Source: Akkermansiaceae bacterium
Lineage (GTDB): Bacteria > Verrucomicrobiota > Verrucomicrobiia > Verrucomicrobiales > Akkermansiaceae
Direction: 5' to 3'
NCBI GenBank assembly: GCA_017798145.1
Contig: CP059069.1
Span: 2,279,226 to 2,343,225 of the forward strand
DNA length: 64,000 bases
Shown: positions 50,899 through 60,700 of the stretch, piece after piece
Layout of the letters: the number at the start of each line of letters is the position of its first letter
Numbering within the stretch: position 1 is the stretch's first letter
Position numbers and translations under genes: made by a program
Notes under the pieces: model-generated
What the model saw: only the letters and a program-made list of their open reading frames with translations
Told to the model about the DNA's origin: nothing
The model's database searches: none

Positions 50899-53705
50899 CA
50901 GGGCGTATCGATGACATCATAAGCATCCACACTATCCCTCCGCACTCGGTGGAAGCTGCGGTTGGGGCTGGCGGCGGGAATGGTGCGCTGGGTCTGGAAG
51001 GCGGAGCCATCTGCAGGCACCTGCGGTATGGTCGTCCAGTCAGTGAGATCCACGCTTGTTTCCACGACATAATTCCCGCCCTCGGCGCTGTCCCAGCGGA
51101 TCGTCACGTTGCCGCCGGATGGTTCGATGCGGTCGATCTCAAGCTGCGCATCCGCACCGCCTTGGTAGGTGGTGACGTTGGGCTCCTCGAGTGCATTGAA
51201 GCCAATAGTGCTGGCTGCGGCGAAGTTGCCACCCTGCTTCACGCCATGGTATTGGCGGCCGATGATGTAGGGGTAGGCAGGCTGGAACGAGGAGTCGATG
51301 GTGACGAAGTAGGCGTAGGTTCCTTCGGGAAACTCGGGCGTGATGCACCAGCGGCCGTTGCACTCGTCGAGGTCGAAATCCGTGCCCTGGGTGTAGCCCC
51401 GGTCGCCGAGGTAGTCATAGTCCTGAAGATACCAGCCGATGGGAAACGCGGCGCTCACCGCAGGGCCGGTGGCGGCATCTGCGACGGGGCTGATGCCGTG
51501 GCCGGAGCGGATCGCCCATGCGGGCAGGGTGGTGCGGCCTGCGGTGTTGAGGTTCGTGGTGCCGAAATTCCCGTCTCGCGGCACGTAGCCGCTGACGATG
51601 CGGCGCACGGCGCTGTTAGGGTCGGTGGAAATGCCGTATCCGTAGGGGCCGTAGATCGGGTAGCCGTCGAAGCTCCAGCCGAGGATAGGGCTGTGCGCGG
51701 GAGCTCCGGAGGCCTCGGTGTAGGTGTGGGTGGCGGGGTTGTACTCCATGTGGTCTCCCATTTCGTAACGCAGTGCGAAGGGGCTGATGTGGTGATGGCT
51801 TTCCCCGGTGAAGGGCTGGTGCGCGCCTGCGGGATCGAAGGTGAGGCCTTCGGCGAGGCGGGCGTTTCGCGTCCAGTATTCGGTGCCGCGCGCGTTGTCG
51901 TCGATGTCGCTACTACCATTCCAGTAGAACGCGTCGAGCTGGTTGTGGATGATGGCGGTGTTCACCCAGATGGCGATGGGGCCGAAGTTTGTGTTGGTGC
52001 GGGTGGCGGCCGGGACGGGCAGGCGTGGGATGCGGGCGAGCATATCCCATTGGCTCGGGTAGTTGACGAAGAGCTGGGTTTTCGCGGCATCGAAATACCA
52101 GGGTCCCATGGTGTAATGGGGCATCGACGAGCCTTTCACATAGACCCAGTTCGCGCTGACGCGGATGCTCTCGATCCCGGCGTAGGCGGGCAAGTCCTGC
52201 CGCCCGTTGCGAACGGCACCTTCGGGCGCCCATGTGGCGTCGGAGATGCCGTTGAGGGCGCGGTTCTGGGTGCGGTAGATGCGGGCGTATTCCGCGCCGG
52301 TGATTTTCTGCCATTGGGTTTCGGGCGGGGTGCCGAGCAGGTTGGGCGGGGAGATGTTTCCGGCCAGCTGGTCTGTTAGATCGTCGTAGGCGGCCTGGGC
52401 GGTCGTGTTGAGGGGGCTGAGCAGGAGGTTGGTTCGCTCGTCGGGATCGGTGGGCAGGAAATGCAGGCTTTCCGTGTTGTCGTTGAAGCGGTTGAGCTTG
52501 TAATCGCCGCTACGGACGGTGGCGCCGCCTTTGTCCGCAGCCACGGTGGAACCCGATAGCTGGCTCGAAGCGGCGCGGGCGGCGAGCGGCTGGTTTTGCA
52601 AAAGCGGCAGCAGGCTGCGGCTGTCGATGGGCTTGAGGGCGGGCTGGGTGGCGGCGACATCGATGCCGGCCATTTCGAGGATGGAGGCATAGAGGTCGGT
52701 GGCGTGGACGAGGTCGGTGACTTCGCGGTTGGGCGCGACGAGGCCCGGCCCGGTGACGATGAGCGGGACGCGGACACCGCCTTCGTAGAGGGATTCCTTC
52801 GAGTGGCCGTTGCTGAAGGGAGGCTGGATCACCTGGTTGGGCGTGCCGTTGTCGCCGATGAAGATGATCCATGTGTTGGCGAGGACGGCGGGCGGGATGT
52901 TTGCGAAGAGGCGGCCCATCTCGGTATCGAGCGCCTGGATGGCGGCGTTGAAGTGGGTGCGCAGGTTGGTGTTGATGGGGAGCGTGTTCCAGTTCGGCAC
53001 GGTGGTGTCGTAGGTGTGGAGGGCGGCGGGCGGTTTGTGGAAAGGGCTGTGAGGTGCGTTGTAGGCGACCCATGCGAACCAAGGGTTTGCGCCCTGCGCG
53101 TTGATCCAGTTGATCGTGTCGTCCGTGGTGTCGGTGGTGGCGTAGGTGGTGGTGGAGTTTTCCGGCCCGGTGATGCCGTTGATGGTTTTGGTCCAGGCAA
53201 AATAGGTGCCGGTGCCGCCGTTTCCTCCCGTCAGGCCGCCGTTGAGACTGCCTGCGAAATGCGGCCAGCCTGCGATGTTGGCGGGGTCGTTGGCCATGTT
53301 GTTGCTGAGGGACAAATGCCATTTCCCGAAATGGGCGAGCGAGTAACCGAGGGCGGAATGTGAGGCGAAGGCGCGCGGCAGGGTATACTCTCCGGCCATG
53401 AGCTGGCCGTCGTTGGCGGAGACCGCGGTGGTGACGCCATGGCGGAAGGGCTGGCGGCCGGTGAGGATGGAGGCGCGTGTCGGGGAGCAGGTCGGGTGGG
53501 CGTAGGCGTTGCGGAACTGGACGCCGCCTGCCTTGAGAGCATCGATGTTCGGCGTGGGCGGGAGAGCCGCGCCGGGGCTGCTGTTGTAGAGGGCGAGGCT
53601 GTCCGTGCCGAGATCATCCGCGATGATGAGCAGGACGTTGCGCCGCTGGGCGGGCGCTGTAACGGCCAGACCAAGCGAAAGGAGTATGGGTAGCGGGGTT
53701 TTCAT
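50898..53705 (-). CDS. secreted sulfatase fused to YHYH-type domain
   Basis: A 935-aa exported protein. After a signal peptide (about 1-20) comes a type I sulfatase (about 21-470): NVLLIIADDLGTDSLALYN, maturation motif CSPTRASILTGR with Cys73, GKWHLSLSNN, and the WIIFIGDNGTPNQVI segment. From about 560 a second module resembles the YHYH domain: HQPFTGESHHHISPFALRYE, the ILGWSFDGYPIYGPYGYGIS motif and CNGRWCITPEFPEGTYAYFV. The last about 80 residues look Fn3-like (GGNVTIRWDSAEGGNYVVET), common as verrucomicrobial tail modules. Both enzymatic and YHYH parts are complete. The shared palindrome at 53754-53769 is 48 bases upstream. Substrate unknown. Confidence 0.88.
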   Translation of the reverse strand: MKTPLPILLSLGLAVTAPAQRRNVLLIIADDLGTDSLALYNSSPGAALPPTPNIDALKAGGVQFRNAYAHPTCSPTRASILTGRQPFRHGVTTAVSANDGQLMAGEYTLPRAFASHSALGYSLAHFGKWHLSLSNNMANDPANIAGWPHFAGSLNGGLTGGNGGTGTYFAWTKTINGITGPENSTTTYATTDTTDDTINWINAQGANPWFAWVAYNAPHSPFHKPPAALHTYDTTVPNWNTLPINTNLRTHFNAAIQALDTEMGRLFANIPPAVLANTWIIFIGDNGTPNQVIQPPFSNGHSKESLYEGGVRVPLIVTGPGLVAPNREVTDLVHATDLYASILEMAGIDVAATQPALKPIDSRSLLPLLQNQPLAARAASSQLSGSTVAADKGGATVRSGDYKLNRFNDNTESLHFLPTDPDERTNLLLSPLNTTAQAAYDDLTDQLAGNISPPNLLGTPPETQWQKITGAEYARIYRTQNRALNGISDATWAPEGAVRNGRQDLPAYAGIESIRVSANWVYVKGSSMPHYTMGPWYFDAAKTQLFVNYPSQWDMLARIPRLPVPAATRTNTNFGPIAIWVNTAIIHNQLDAFYWNGSSDIDDNARGTEYWTRNARLAEGLTFDPAGAHQPFTGESHHHISPFALRYEMGDHMEYNPATHTYTEASGAPAHSPILGWSFDGYPIYGPYGYGISTDPNSAVRRIVSGYVPRDGNFGTTNLNTAGRTTLPAWAIRSGHGISPVADAATGPAVSAAFPIGWYLQDYDYLGDRGYTQGTDFDLDECNGRWCITPEFPEGTYAYFVTIDSSFQPAYPYIIGRQYHGVKQGGNFAAASTIGFNALEEPNVTTYQGGADAQLEIDRIEPSGGNVTIRWDSAEGGNYVVETSVDLTDWTTIPQVPADGSAFQTQRTIPAASPNRSFHRVRRDSVDAYDVIDTP

Positions 53706-53753
53706 TCAGGAAAGATTCAACCATGGCGGGATAAACCGGGGGATGCCGACAGG

Positions 53754-53769
53754 ATAAATTCCCATTTAT
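53754..53769. promoter_or_regulatory. shared palindrome in the sulfatase / response-regulator divergent region
   Basis: ATAAATTCCCATTTAT, one base different from the copy at 47880-47895. It lies between the sulfatase-YHYH gene (minus, 48 bases away) and the response-regulator gene (plus, 40 bases away), so it may serve either or both. Confidence 0.55.
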
Positions 53770-53809
53770 CTTTTGATGGAGGGAGGCGGATTGCCTAGCA
53801 TGCTCGTCG

Positions 53810-54484
53810 ATGCGGGTTCTTTTGTTAGAAGACCAGGAAAGTCTGCGCAGCTCCACCCAAAAGGGATTGGAGGAGATGGGGTTCGCCGTGGACGCGGTGG
53901 AGGACGGTGATGTCGCGCTGGCGCAGGCATTGGAAACGCCCTACGACGCGCTGGTGCTCGACATCATGGTGCCTGGGCGCGACGGGTTGAGCATACTGCG
54001 CGTTTTACGGGAAAAGAAGCACACCACCCCGGTGATCCTGCTCACCGCCCGATCCACGCTTCCCGAAAGGATCGAGGGCTTGAACCTGGGCGCGGACGAT
54101 TATCTCACCAAGCCGTTTTACATCGAGGAGCTGGCCGCGCGGCTGCGGACGGTGGCGCGCCGCCATTCGGGTGCGGTGGGACATTTGCTGGAGGTGGGAG
54201 ATTTGCACATGGATCTGATCACGCGCAAGGCTTCGCGGGGTGGCGCCGAGATCGATCTATCGGCTCGTGAGTTCCAGTTGCTTGAGTTTTTCATGAGTAC
54301 GCCCGGCAGGGTGTTCAGCCGGGTGCAGATCTACGAGCAGGTCTGGGGATACGGGATGGATCTGGAGAGCAATCTCGTGGAGGTCTATGTGCAGCGGCTG
54401 CGTGCGAAGATCGACAAGGATCATGGGAAAAAACTGATCCGCACCATCCGCGGTGCGGGCTATGCATTGGGGGAGGCGCGATGA
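53810..54484 (+). CDS. OmpR/PhoB-type response regulator
   Basis: A 224-aa response regulator of the OmpR/CusR type. The receiver has the acidic pair LLEDQE near the start, phospho-acceptor Asp51 (ALVLDIMVPG), Thr79/Ala80 and Lys101 (LTKPF). The DNA-binding winged helix is DLSAREFQLLEFFMSTPGRV to VEVYVQRLRAKID and IRTIRGAGYAL. Its stop overlaps the kinase start (ATGA), so the two are a pair. The third gene of the unit encodes an MbnP/MbnH-like fusion, which suggests copper or peroxide-related regulation. A shared palindrome lies 40 bases upstream. Confidence 0.95.
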   Translation: MRVLLLEDQESLRSSTQKGLEEMGFAVDAVEDGDVALAQALETPYDALVLDIMVPGRDGLSILRVLREKKHTTPVILLTARSTLPERIEGLNLGADDYLTKPFYIEELAARLRTVARRHSGAVGHLLEVGDLHMDLITRKASRGGAEIDLSAREFQLLEFFMSTPGRVFSRVQIYEQVWGYGMDLESNLVEVYVQRLRAKIDKDHGKKLIRTIRGAGYALGEAR

Positions 54485-55995
54485 GCGGAAGGCGCCCATC
54501 GTCATTCCGGGTGCGCCTCGCGCTGCAAACAATGCTCGTGGCGGGCATCGTGGTGACCGGTTTCGGGGCGGGTGCGTGGTGGTTCGCGCTGGAGCAGCAG
54601 GCGCGCAACCACGACCTGCGCATCGGACAGGAGGCCCGTCGGCTGTGGACACAACTGACGCCGCGAGACCGCGAGGAGCAATTCGCGAGGGCGGTGGAGA
54701 AAATTTTCAGCGAGAGCGGGGAAGTGGTGGCGGTGACGGTGATGTGGCATACGGAGGGAAATCCCTCGGCGACATTTTCCGGGCCGACATGGAATGAAGC
54801 GAACCGCCCGGTCTTCGCCGGCTATCTGCCGCGGGGCTCCCAAGTGGTCACGAGCGGGGTGGATACCGATAGCACAACGCGACCGGCACGGGCTTTTTCG
54901 CCGGGTATCGGGAACTCCGGCTCGCCGCGCCGTCCCATCATGCCGGAGATCCGCACGCCCGATTTTTTTACGATCGAGGATGGGAAGGTGAAATGGCGCT
55001 TCGGTGCCTTCAGCAATCCGCATTACACCGTGTTTGTCGGATTGTCGCGCGATGCGCTGCAGGCCGAGGCGCGCGGCACCGCGCTGTGGTTCGCCGGTGG
55101 CGGAGTGATCGCATTGTTGATCGCGGGGCTGGGGGCATGGTGGGCATCCGGGCGGGCGATCCGTCCGCTCGACCGGATCGTTTCCATCTCGGAACGCATG
55201 AGCGCGGGAAACCTCGGTGAGCGCATCCCGCTCCACGGCGGCGATGACCGTGAGTTCGCGCAGCTGATCGGCGCCCTGAACGACATGACCGCGAGGCTGG
55301 AGCGGAGCTTCGAGCAATCCGCGCGCTTCACCGCCGATGCCTCGCACGAGCTGAAAACGCCGCTGGCGGTGATCCAGGGCACGCTCAACGATGTCCTGCG
55401 CACCGAGGCGCTGGATGACGAGTCCCACCAACGGATCAGCGTGGTGCTGCACCAGATGTCGCGGCTCAAGCACATCACCCAAAGCCTGCTGCTGCTCTCC
55501 CAAGCCGATGCGGGGGAGCTGCCGGTCCGCCGCGAGAGCTACAATCTTTCCGAAGATCTCGAAGGGCTCATGGAAGACGCCGAGGCGCTCTGCGAAGCGG
55601 CAGGGCTGGCATTCGAAAAGCACATCGAGCCGGGAGTCTTCGTTGAGGCCGACCGGGCGCTCATGCATCAGGTGCTCCAAAACCTGGTCAGCAACGCGGT
55701 GAAGCACAACCAAGCAGACGGTCGTGTGGAGATCCGTTTTGTCAGACATGCCAAGGGCGCTCGTTTCGAGATATCCAACACCTGCGCGGCGATTCCCGGG
55801 GAAGTTCAGGAGCGCCTGTTCGAGCGCTTCTACCGCGCCGAGGATTCGCGGAGCGGCGAGGGCTTCGGACTCGGGCTCAACATCGCCCGCGAGCTGGCGC
55901 GGGCAAATGGAGCGAAGCTCGAACTCATGCCCGCCGGGAGCGGGATGATCGGTTTTTCCGTGAACTTCCCCCATCCCATGCCGACGGAAACATGA
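54481..55995 (+). CDS. membrane-bound sensor histidine kinase
   Basis: A 504-aa sensor kinase. Two membrane helices (about 17-38 and 199-222) bracket a periplasmic domain of about 160 residues; a HAMP domain follows (about 223-275), then the H-box DASHELKTPLAV (His289), the N-box VLQNLVSNAVKHN and the G-boxes GEGFGLGLNIARELA. The overall plan resembles CusS/PcoS-type kinases of copper or silver response, but the sensor part has no obvious His/Met-rich metal site, so the signal is unknown. Its start overlaps the response regulator stop and its stop overlaps the start of the next gene (both ATGA), so the three genes are translationally coupled. Confidence 0.93.
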   Translation: MSGRRPSSFRVRLALQTMLVAGIVVTGFGAGAWWFALEQQARNHDLRIGQEARRLWTQLTPRDREEQFARAVEKIFSESGEVVAVTVMWHTEGNPSATFSGPTWNEANRPVFAGYLPRGSQVVTSGVDTDSTTRPARAFSPGIGNSGSPRRPIMPEIRTPDFFTIEDGKVKWRFGAFSNPHYTVFVGLSRDALQAEARGTALWFAGGGVIALLIAGLGAWWASGRAIRPLDRIVSISERMSAGNLGERIPLHGGDDREFAQLIGALNDMTARLERSFEQSARFTADASHELKTPLAVIQGTLNDVLRTEALDDESHQRISVVLHQMSRLKHITQSLLLLSQADAGELPVRRESYNLSEDLEGLMEDAEALCEAAGLAFEKHIEPGVFVEADRALMHQVLQNLVSNAVKHNQADGRVEIRFVRHAKGARFEISNTCAAIPGEVQERLFERFYRAEDSRSGEGFGLGLNIARELARANGAKLELMPAGSGMIGFSVNFPHPMPTET

Positions 55996-57680
55996 GGGCG
56001 CTCTTCATGATTTCCGGGATTTTCCTACCATCGGTGATGGCCGCACCGCTGCAGGTGGCGTTTGTTCATGAGGCGGATGGAAAGCCATTGGCGCTTGATT
56101 CCCTGCGCCACACGAACGCTGCCGGGGAAACATTCTCGGTTTCCCGGCTGGATTGGCTGGCAACGGGTTTCTCCGTCACGACGGCGGATGGCGCGACCCA
56201 TGCGTATGGAGACGCTGTCGCCTTTGTCTCCGGCAAAGGGGGCGGGGTCGCGCTGGGCGAGGCTCCGGGCGGGCGGATCACCTCGCTGACCTTCCACATC
56301 GGGCCGGATGAAAAAACGAACCATGGCGATCCCGCGCGCCATGCTCCGGGGCATCCGCTCAATCCGAATGCAAACCGCCTGCACTGGGATTGGCAGGGCG
56401 GCTACATCTTCCTCGCCGCCGAGGGACTGTGGCGGAAGGCCGGTGCGGGCAATGAGGCGCTGGGGGGATTCGCCTATCATTTCGCCCGTGACCCGAACCG
56501 CACCAGGGTGACGCTGCCGGTCGATCTCGAGGCGCGTGATGCCAGCCGGGTGGTCGTGTCGCTGGATGCCATCAAACTGTTAGACGGGCTGTCGTTTGCG
56601 GCCGACGGGGCGACCACGCATTCCATCGAGGGCGACCCGGTGGTGGAAAAGCTCAAGGCCGGCCTCGCCTCCGCATTCCGGGTGGCGGGCATCGAGACCG
56701 CCGCCATGCCGCTCCCGGCAAGCAGGCCGGAGCCCATCGACCTGCCTTCCGAACCGGAGGGCTATCCGCTGACCCTGCCACGCCACGTGCCACTGCCGTC
56801 GCTGCCTTTGGACAATCCGTTGCTGGTCCAGAGGGTGGCCTTGGGCGAGCGGCTTTTCAACGAGCCGAAGCTCTCGCGCACCAACGCGATTTCGTGCGCT
56901 TCCTGCCATCAGGGGGAAGAGATGTCGGATCCGCGCCGGTTCAGCCCCGGCGTGGACGGAAAACATGGGTCGCGCCATGCGATGCCACTTTTCAACCTCG
57001 CCTGGAAATCGAGTTTTTTCTGGGACGGGCGCGCGCCGTCGCTGCGCGAGCAGGTGCTGGTTCCGATCGAGGATCCGCTGGAGATGGATGAGACGCTGGA
57101 AAACGTGGTGGCGAAACTCACCGCCGATCCCGCTTATCCGCCGCTGTTCCAAGCCGCCTTCGGATCGGGAAAGATCACACCGGAGAACATTGGCCTGGCT
57201 CTGGAGAATTTCCTGCTCACACGGGTCAGCTTCGATTCCAAATTCGACCGTGCCTTTGTCGGCAAGGAAACACTCACCACGCAGGAGAAGCGCGGTTTCG
57301 AGCTGTTTTTCACCGAATCCGAGCCGCGCATGGGACGGCGTGGCGCCGATTGCTTCCACTGCCACGGAGGCGCTGATTTCACCGACCATTCGTTCCACAA
57401 CAACGGCCTATCCACTACGGATGACGTAGGTCTGGGGAAAACCACGGGCCTTGCCTCGGACCGTTACAAGTTCAGCACCCCTTCGCTGCGCAACATCGCC
57501 CGCACCGCGCCCTACATGCACGACGGGCGTTTCGCTACGCTGGAGGAAGTCATCGAGCACTACAACTCTCCTCCAAAGCCCAGCGCCACGCTGGATCCGA
57601 ACCTCGCCAAGCATCCCCAGGGTCTCGGACTGGACGAGGAAGACAAGGCCGCACTGATCGAGTTTTTGAAAACGCTTTGA
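55992..57680 (+). CDS. MbnP-like domain fused to MbnH/MauG-type diheme cytochrome c peroxidase
   Basis: A 562-aa exported protein. A signal peptide (about 1-18) leads to a roughly 225-residue domain that resembles MbnP, the copper-binding partner of methanobactin operons: SLTFHIGPDEKTNHGDP (98-114), then PLNPNANRLHWDWQGGYIF (122-140), and GGFAYHF (158-164). The second part (about 265-562) is a diheme peroxidase of the MbnH/MauG/CcpA family: first heme CASCH (302-306), SFFWDGRAPSLREQ (341-354), second heme CFHCHGG (454-460), DRYKFSTPSLRNI and APYMHDGRF (507-514). A Tyr492 stands near the place where CcpA has its Met ligand. Family knowledge: MbnH oxidises a Trp of MbnP to kynurenine; here enzyme and possible substrate are one chain. 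It overlaps the kinase gene by 4 bases. Confidence 0.8.
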   Translation: MRALFMISGIFLPSVMAAPLQVAFVHEADGKPLALDSLRHTNAAGETFSVSRLDWLATGFSVTTADGATHAYGDAVAFVSGKGGGVALGEAPGGRITSLTFHIGPDEKTNHGDPARHAPGHPLNPNANRLHWDWQGGYIFLAAEGLWRKAGAGNEALGGFAYHFARDPNRTRVTLPVDLEARDASRVVVSLDAIKLLDGLSFAADGATTHSIEGDPVVEKLKAGLASAFRVAGIETAAMPLPASRPEPIDLPSEPEGYPLTLPRHVPLPSLPLDNPLLVQRVALGERLFNEPKLSRTNAISCASCHQGEEMSDPRRFSPGVDGKHGSRHAMPLFNLAWKSSFFWDGRAPSLREQVLVPIEDPLEMDETLENVVAKLTADPAYPPLFQAAFGSGKITPENIGLALENFLLTRVSFDSKFDRAFVGKETLTTQEKRGFELFFTESEPRMGRRGADCFHCHGGADFTDHSFHNNGLSTTDDVGLGKTTGLASDRYKFSTPSLRNIARTAPYMHDGRFATLEEVIEHYNSPPKPSATLDPNLAKHPQGLGLDEEDKAALIEFLKTL

Positions 57681-57702
57681 GGCCGGAATCCAACTCCCAT
57701 TC

Positions 57703-60700
57703 TCAGCGCAGGGTGATGTTGGTGTCGAGGTTGAGGAGTGCTTGGGCGAGGGCGGCGAAGGTGGCGGTTTCGATTGCATCAAGCGCGGGGTCGGCCTGCG
57801 ATTCGCCCACTTTCAGCAGGGCGGCGGCATCGGAGGATCCCGATGTGAAAAACGTGCGCTGATCCGCGATGAGGTCAAGCAGCAGCGTGAGCTGTTCGGC
57901 GGTGGGTTCTTTCCCGGTGACCTCGCGGTAGGCCCATTTCGCCCGGGATTCCCCGGTGGCGCCGCCTTCCCTCAGGATGCGCTCGCCGAGCTTGCGGGCG
58001 GCCTCCACGTATTGCGGGTCGTTGAGCATCACGAGGGATTGCAGGGGGGTGTTGGTCGGCATGCGGCGGGTCGCGCAGACATCGCGCGTCCCGGCGTCAA
58101 AGATGGTCATGTTGGGCGGGGTGGTGGTGCGCCGCCAGAAGGTGTAGAGCGAGCGGCGGTGGAGGCCTTCGCCGCTGTCCGCCTTGTATTCCGGCAGGAA
58201 GTTGTTGAGCGTCTTCCACATCGATCCGGGCGCCTGGTAGGGCTTGACCGGTGGGCCGCCGATGCTTTCCACGAGGAGACCGGAGAGGGCCAGCGCGGAG
58301 TCGCGCAGCTGCTCGGCGGTGAGGCGGCGGGCGGGGCCGCGGGCGAGCAGGGCGTTGTCGGGGTCGCGCTCGCGCAGCTCCGGCGAGGCCGACGAATCCT
58401 GGCCGTAGGTGGCGGAGAGGAGCATCTGCCTGATCGCGCGTTTCTGGTCCCAGCCGTGGTTGATGAAATCGCGGGCGAGCCAATCCAAGAGTTCCGGATG
58501 GGAGGGCTGTGCGCCCTGGAGGCCGAAGTTCTCGGAGGTGGCGACAAGGCCGGTGCCGAAGATTTCCTGCCAGATGCGGTTGATGGTGACGCGGGCGGTG
58601 AGCGGGTGCTCGGGCGAGGTGAGCCAGCGCGCGAAGCCGAGGCGGTTGCGGGGCTCGCCTTCGGGGAAGGGCGGCAGCCAGTCGGGGGTCTCGCGCCCCA
58701 CCCTTTCCGCAGGCATGGTGTAGTCGCCGCGTTTCAGGATGAAGTGGGGTATGGGCTCGGCGCTTTCGCGCATGGTGACGATCTCGCGCACCTTGTTCTG
58801 CTCCTCCCGGAACGCGGCGCGGGCGGCGTTGAGTTTCTTGCGCAGTTCGCGCGAGGCGGGATCGATGGCGGAGAGATAGTAGTCGCGGAGTTGCGATGGA
58901 TCGGAGGGGGTATTCGCCAGCGGCGCGCCCTTGTGGATGGCGAGCGCTTCCAGCGGTGTGATGGCGCGGAGATGGATGGAGACATCGTCGATCATTCCGC
59001 CGCGCAGGCCGGGGAAGCGTGAGCGGGCGGCGAAGCGGATGGCGGAGGCGGAGGAGAAATCGCGGGTTAGCGTATCGCAGGCGATGCTGGTCGGGGCCGG
59101 TTTCCCGTTGAGGAAAATCCTGAGTCCGGCGGCTTTGCGGGAGCCGTCGCTGGTGACTGTGACGTGCGTCCATTGCCCGGTGGGGATCGCTTCGGTGGTG
59201 TTGATGGATGCGGCGTTTCCGGGGAATTCACGGGCGAGAGTCCATGCCAGGCGACCTTCCTCCAGGAGCAGCTCGTAGCCGGAATACGGGACATCGGCGG
59301 AGGTGGAGTTTGCGAACACCACGGCGACCGGATAATCCTCACCGGGCTTGAGCCAGAGGGAAACGGAGAAGGGCTGGTCGGCGTGGCGTATGCCGAAATC
59401 GGGAAACACGACCGCATCGTCGCCATTGGTCTGGACGCCGTTGCCGGTTTGCCCGGGCGCAAGGGTGTTGCCGCCGATCTTGGCGGAAGACTTGGGATCC
59501 ACTGCGTTGAGGAAGGCTGCCGCAGAATCGCCGTCGAAGCCGAAGCGCCCGGCGAGATCGGCTTGCGGAAAATCCTTTTCGGAGGAAAGCCAGGCCTGGA
59601 AATCCGCTTCGGAGCCTGCAATGCGGGTGGCGAGATCGGCCTCCGCGGCAGCGATGGCTTTCTCGAGCGCGGCGAGTTTTTGCTCCTGCTCGGGCGAAGG
59701 GAGCTCGAGGGCTGGCTGTGCGGTCACGCCGGTTTTCCAGCTCATGATCCCGAACTCGTCGATGCTGTTGAAAAAGGCGCCCATGGAATAATAGTCCTTG
59801 GCGGTGATCGGGTCGTATTTGTGATCGTGGCATCTGGCGCATTCCATGGTGAGCGCCATGAAGGCGGTGCCGACGGTGTGGACACGGTCGGAGACGCCGT
59901 CCTGTCGGAACTCCTCGGGAACCGAGCCGCCTTCGTTGGTCTTGCGGTGGATGCGGTTGAAGGCGGTGGCGAGTTTCTGCTGGCGGGTGGCTCCGGGCAG
60001 GAGATCGCCTGCGAGCTGTTGGATGATGAATTCGTTTATGGGAAGGTTGCGGTTGAAAGCCTCGATCACCCAGTCGCGGTAAGGCCATGCATCGGTGTCA
60101 ACGTCCGCCTGGTAGCCGAAGGAATCCGCGTAGCGGACGACGTCGAGCCACGGGGTGGCCATGTGCTCGCCATAGCGAGGGGATGCAAGCAGCCTGTCCA
60201 CCACGGTTTCCTTTGCCGCGGATGATTCGTCTGCGAGGAAGGCATCGATCTCAGACTGGGTCGGCGGCAGGCCGGTGAGGGTGTAGGTCGCGCGTCGCAG
60301 CCAGCGCTCGGGGCTGGCGGTCTCCGTGGGGGAGAGCCCTTCCTTTTCCAAGCGGTACAGGACGAAGGAGTCGATGGGGTTTGCGGCCCACGACTTTTCC
60401 TTCGTTTCAGGAACCGGGACTTCCTTCGGCGGGGTGACGAAGGCCCAGTGGGTCTCGTATTCCGCGCCTTGTTCCACCCATCGCCTGATGAGGTTTTTCT
60501 CCGTTTCGGAAAGAGTGCGGTGGGAATCCGGCGGTGGCATGATCTCGTCCTCGTCGTCCGAGAAAATGCGGATCAGCGCCTCGGAGTTTTCGGGAAACTC
60601 GGGATCCCATGCGAGCGCCTTGATGGCCTCCTCGCGGACATCGAGCCGTAGGTCTGCTTCCTGCTTCCCCTTGTCCGGGCCGTGGCAGTGGAAGCACTTG

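Noticed and set aside
50673-52379. 568-codon plus-strand open frame opposite the sulfatase-YHYH gene
   Set aside because: Antisense shadow; the minus-strand frame has sulfatase and YHYH motifs over its full length.
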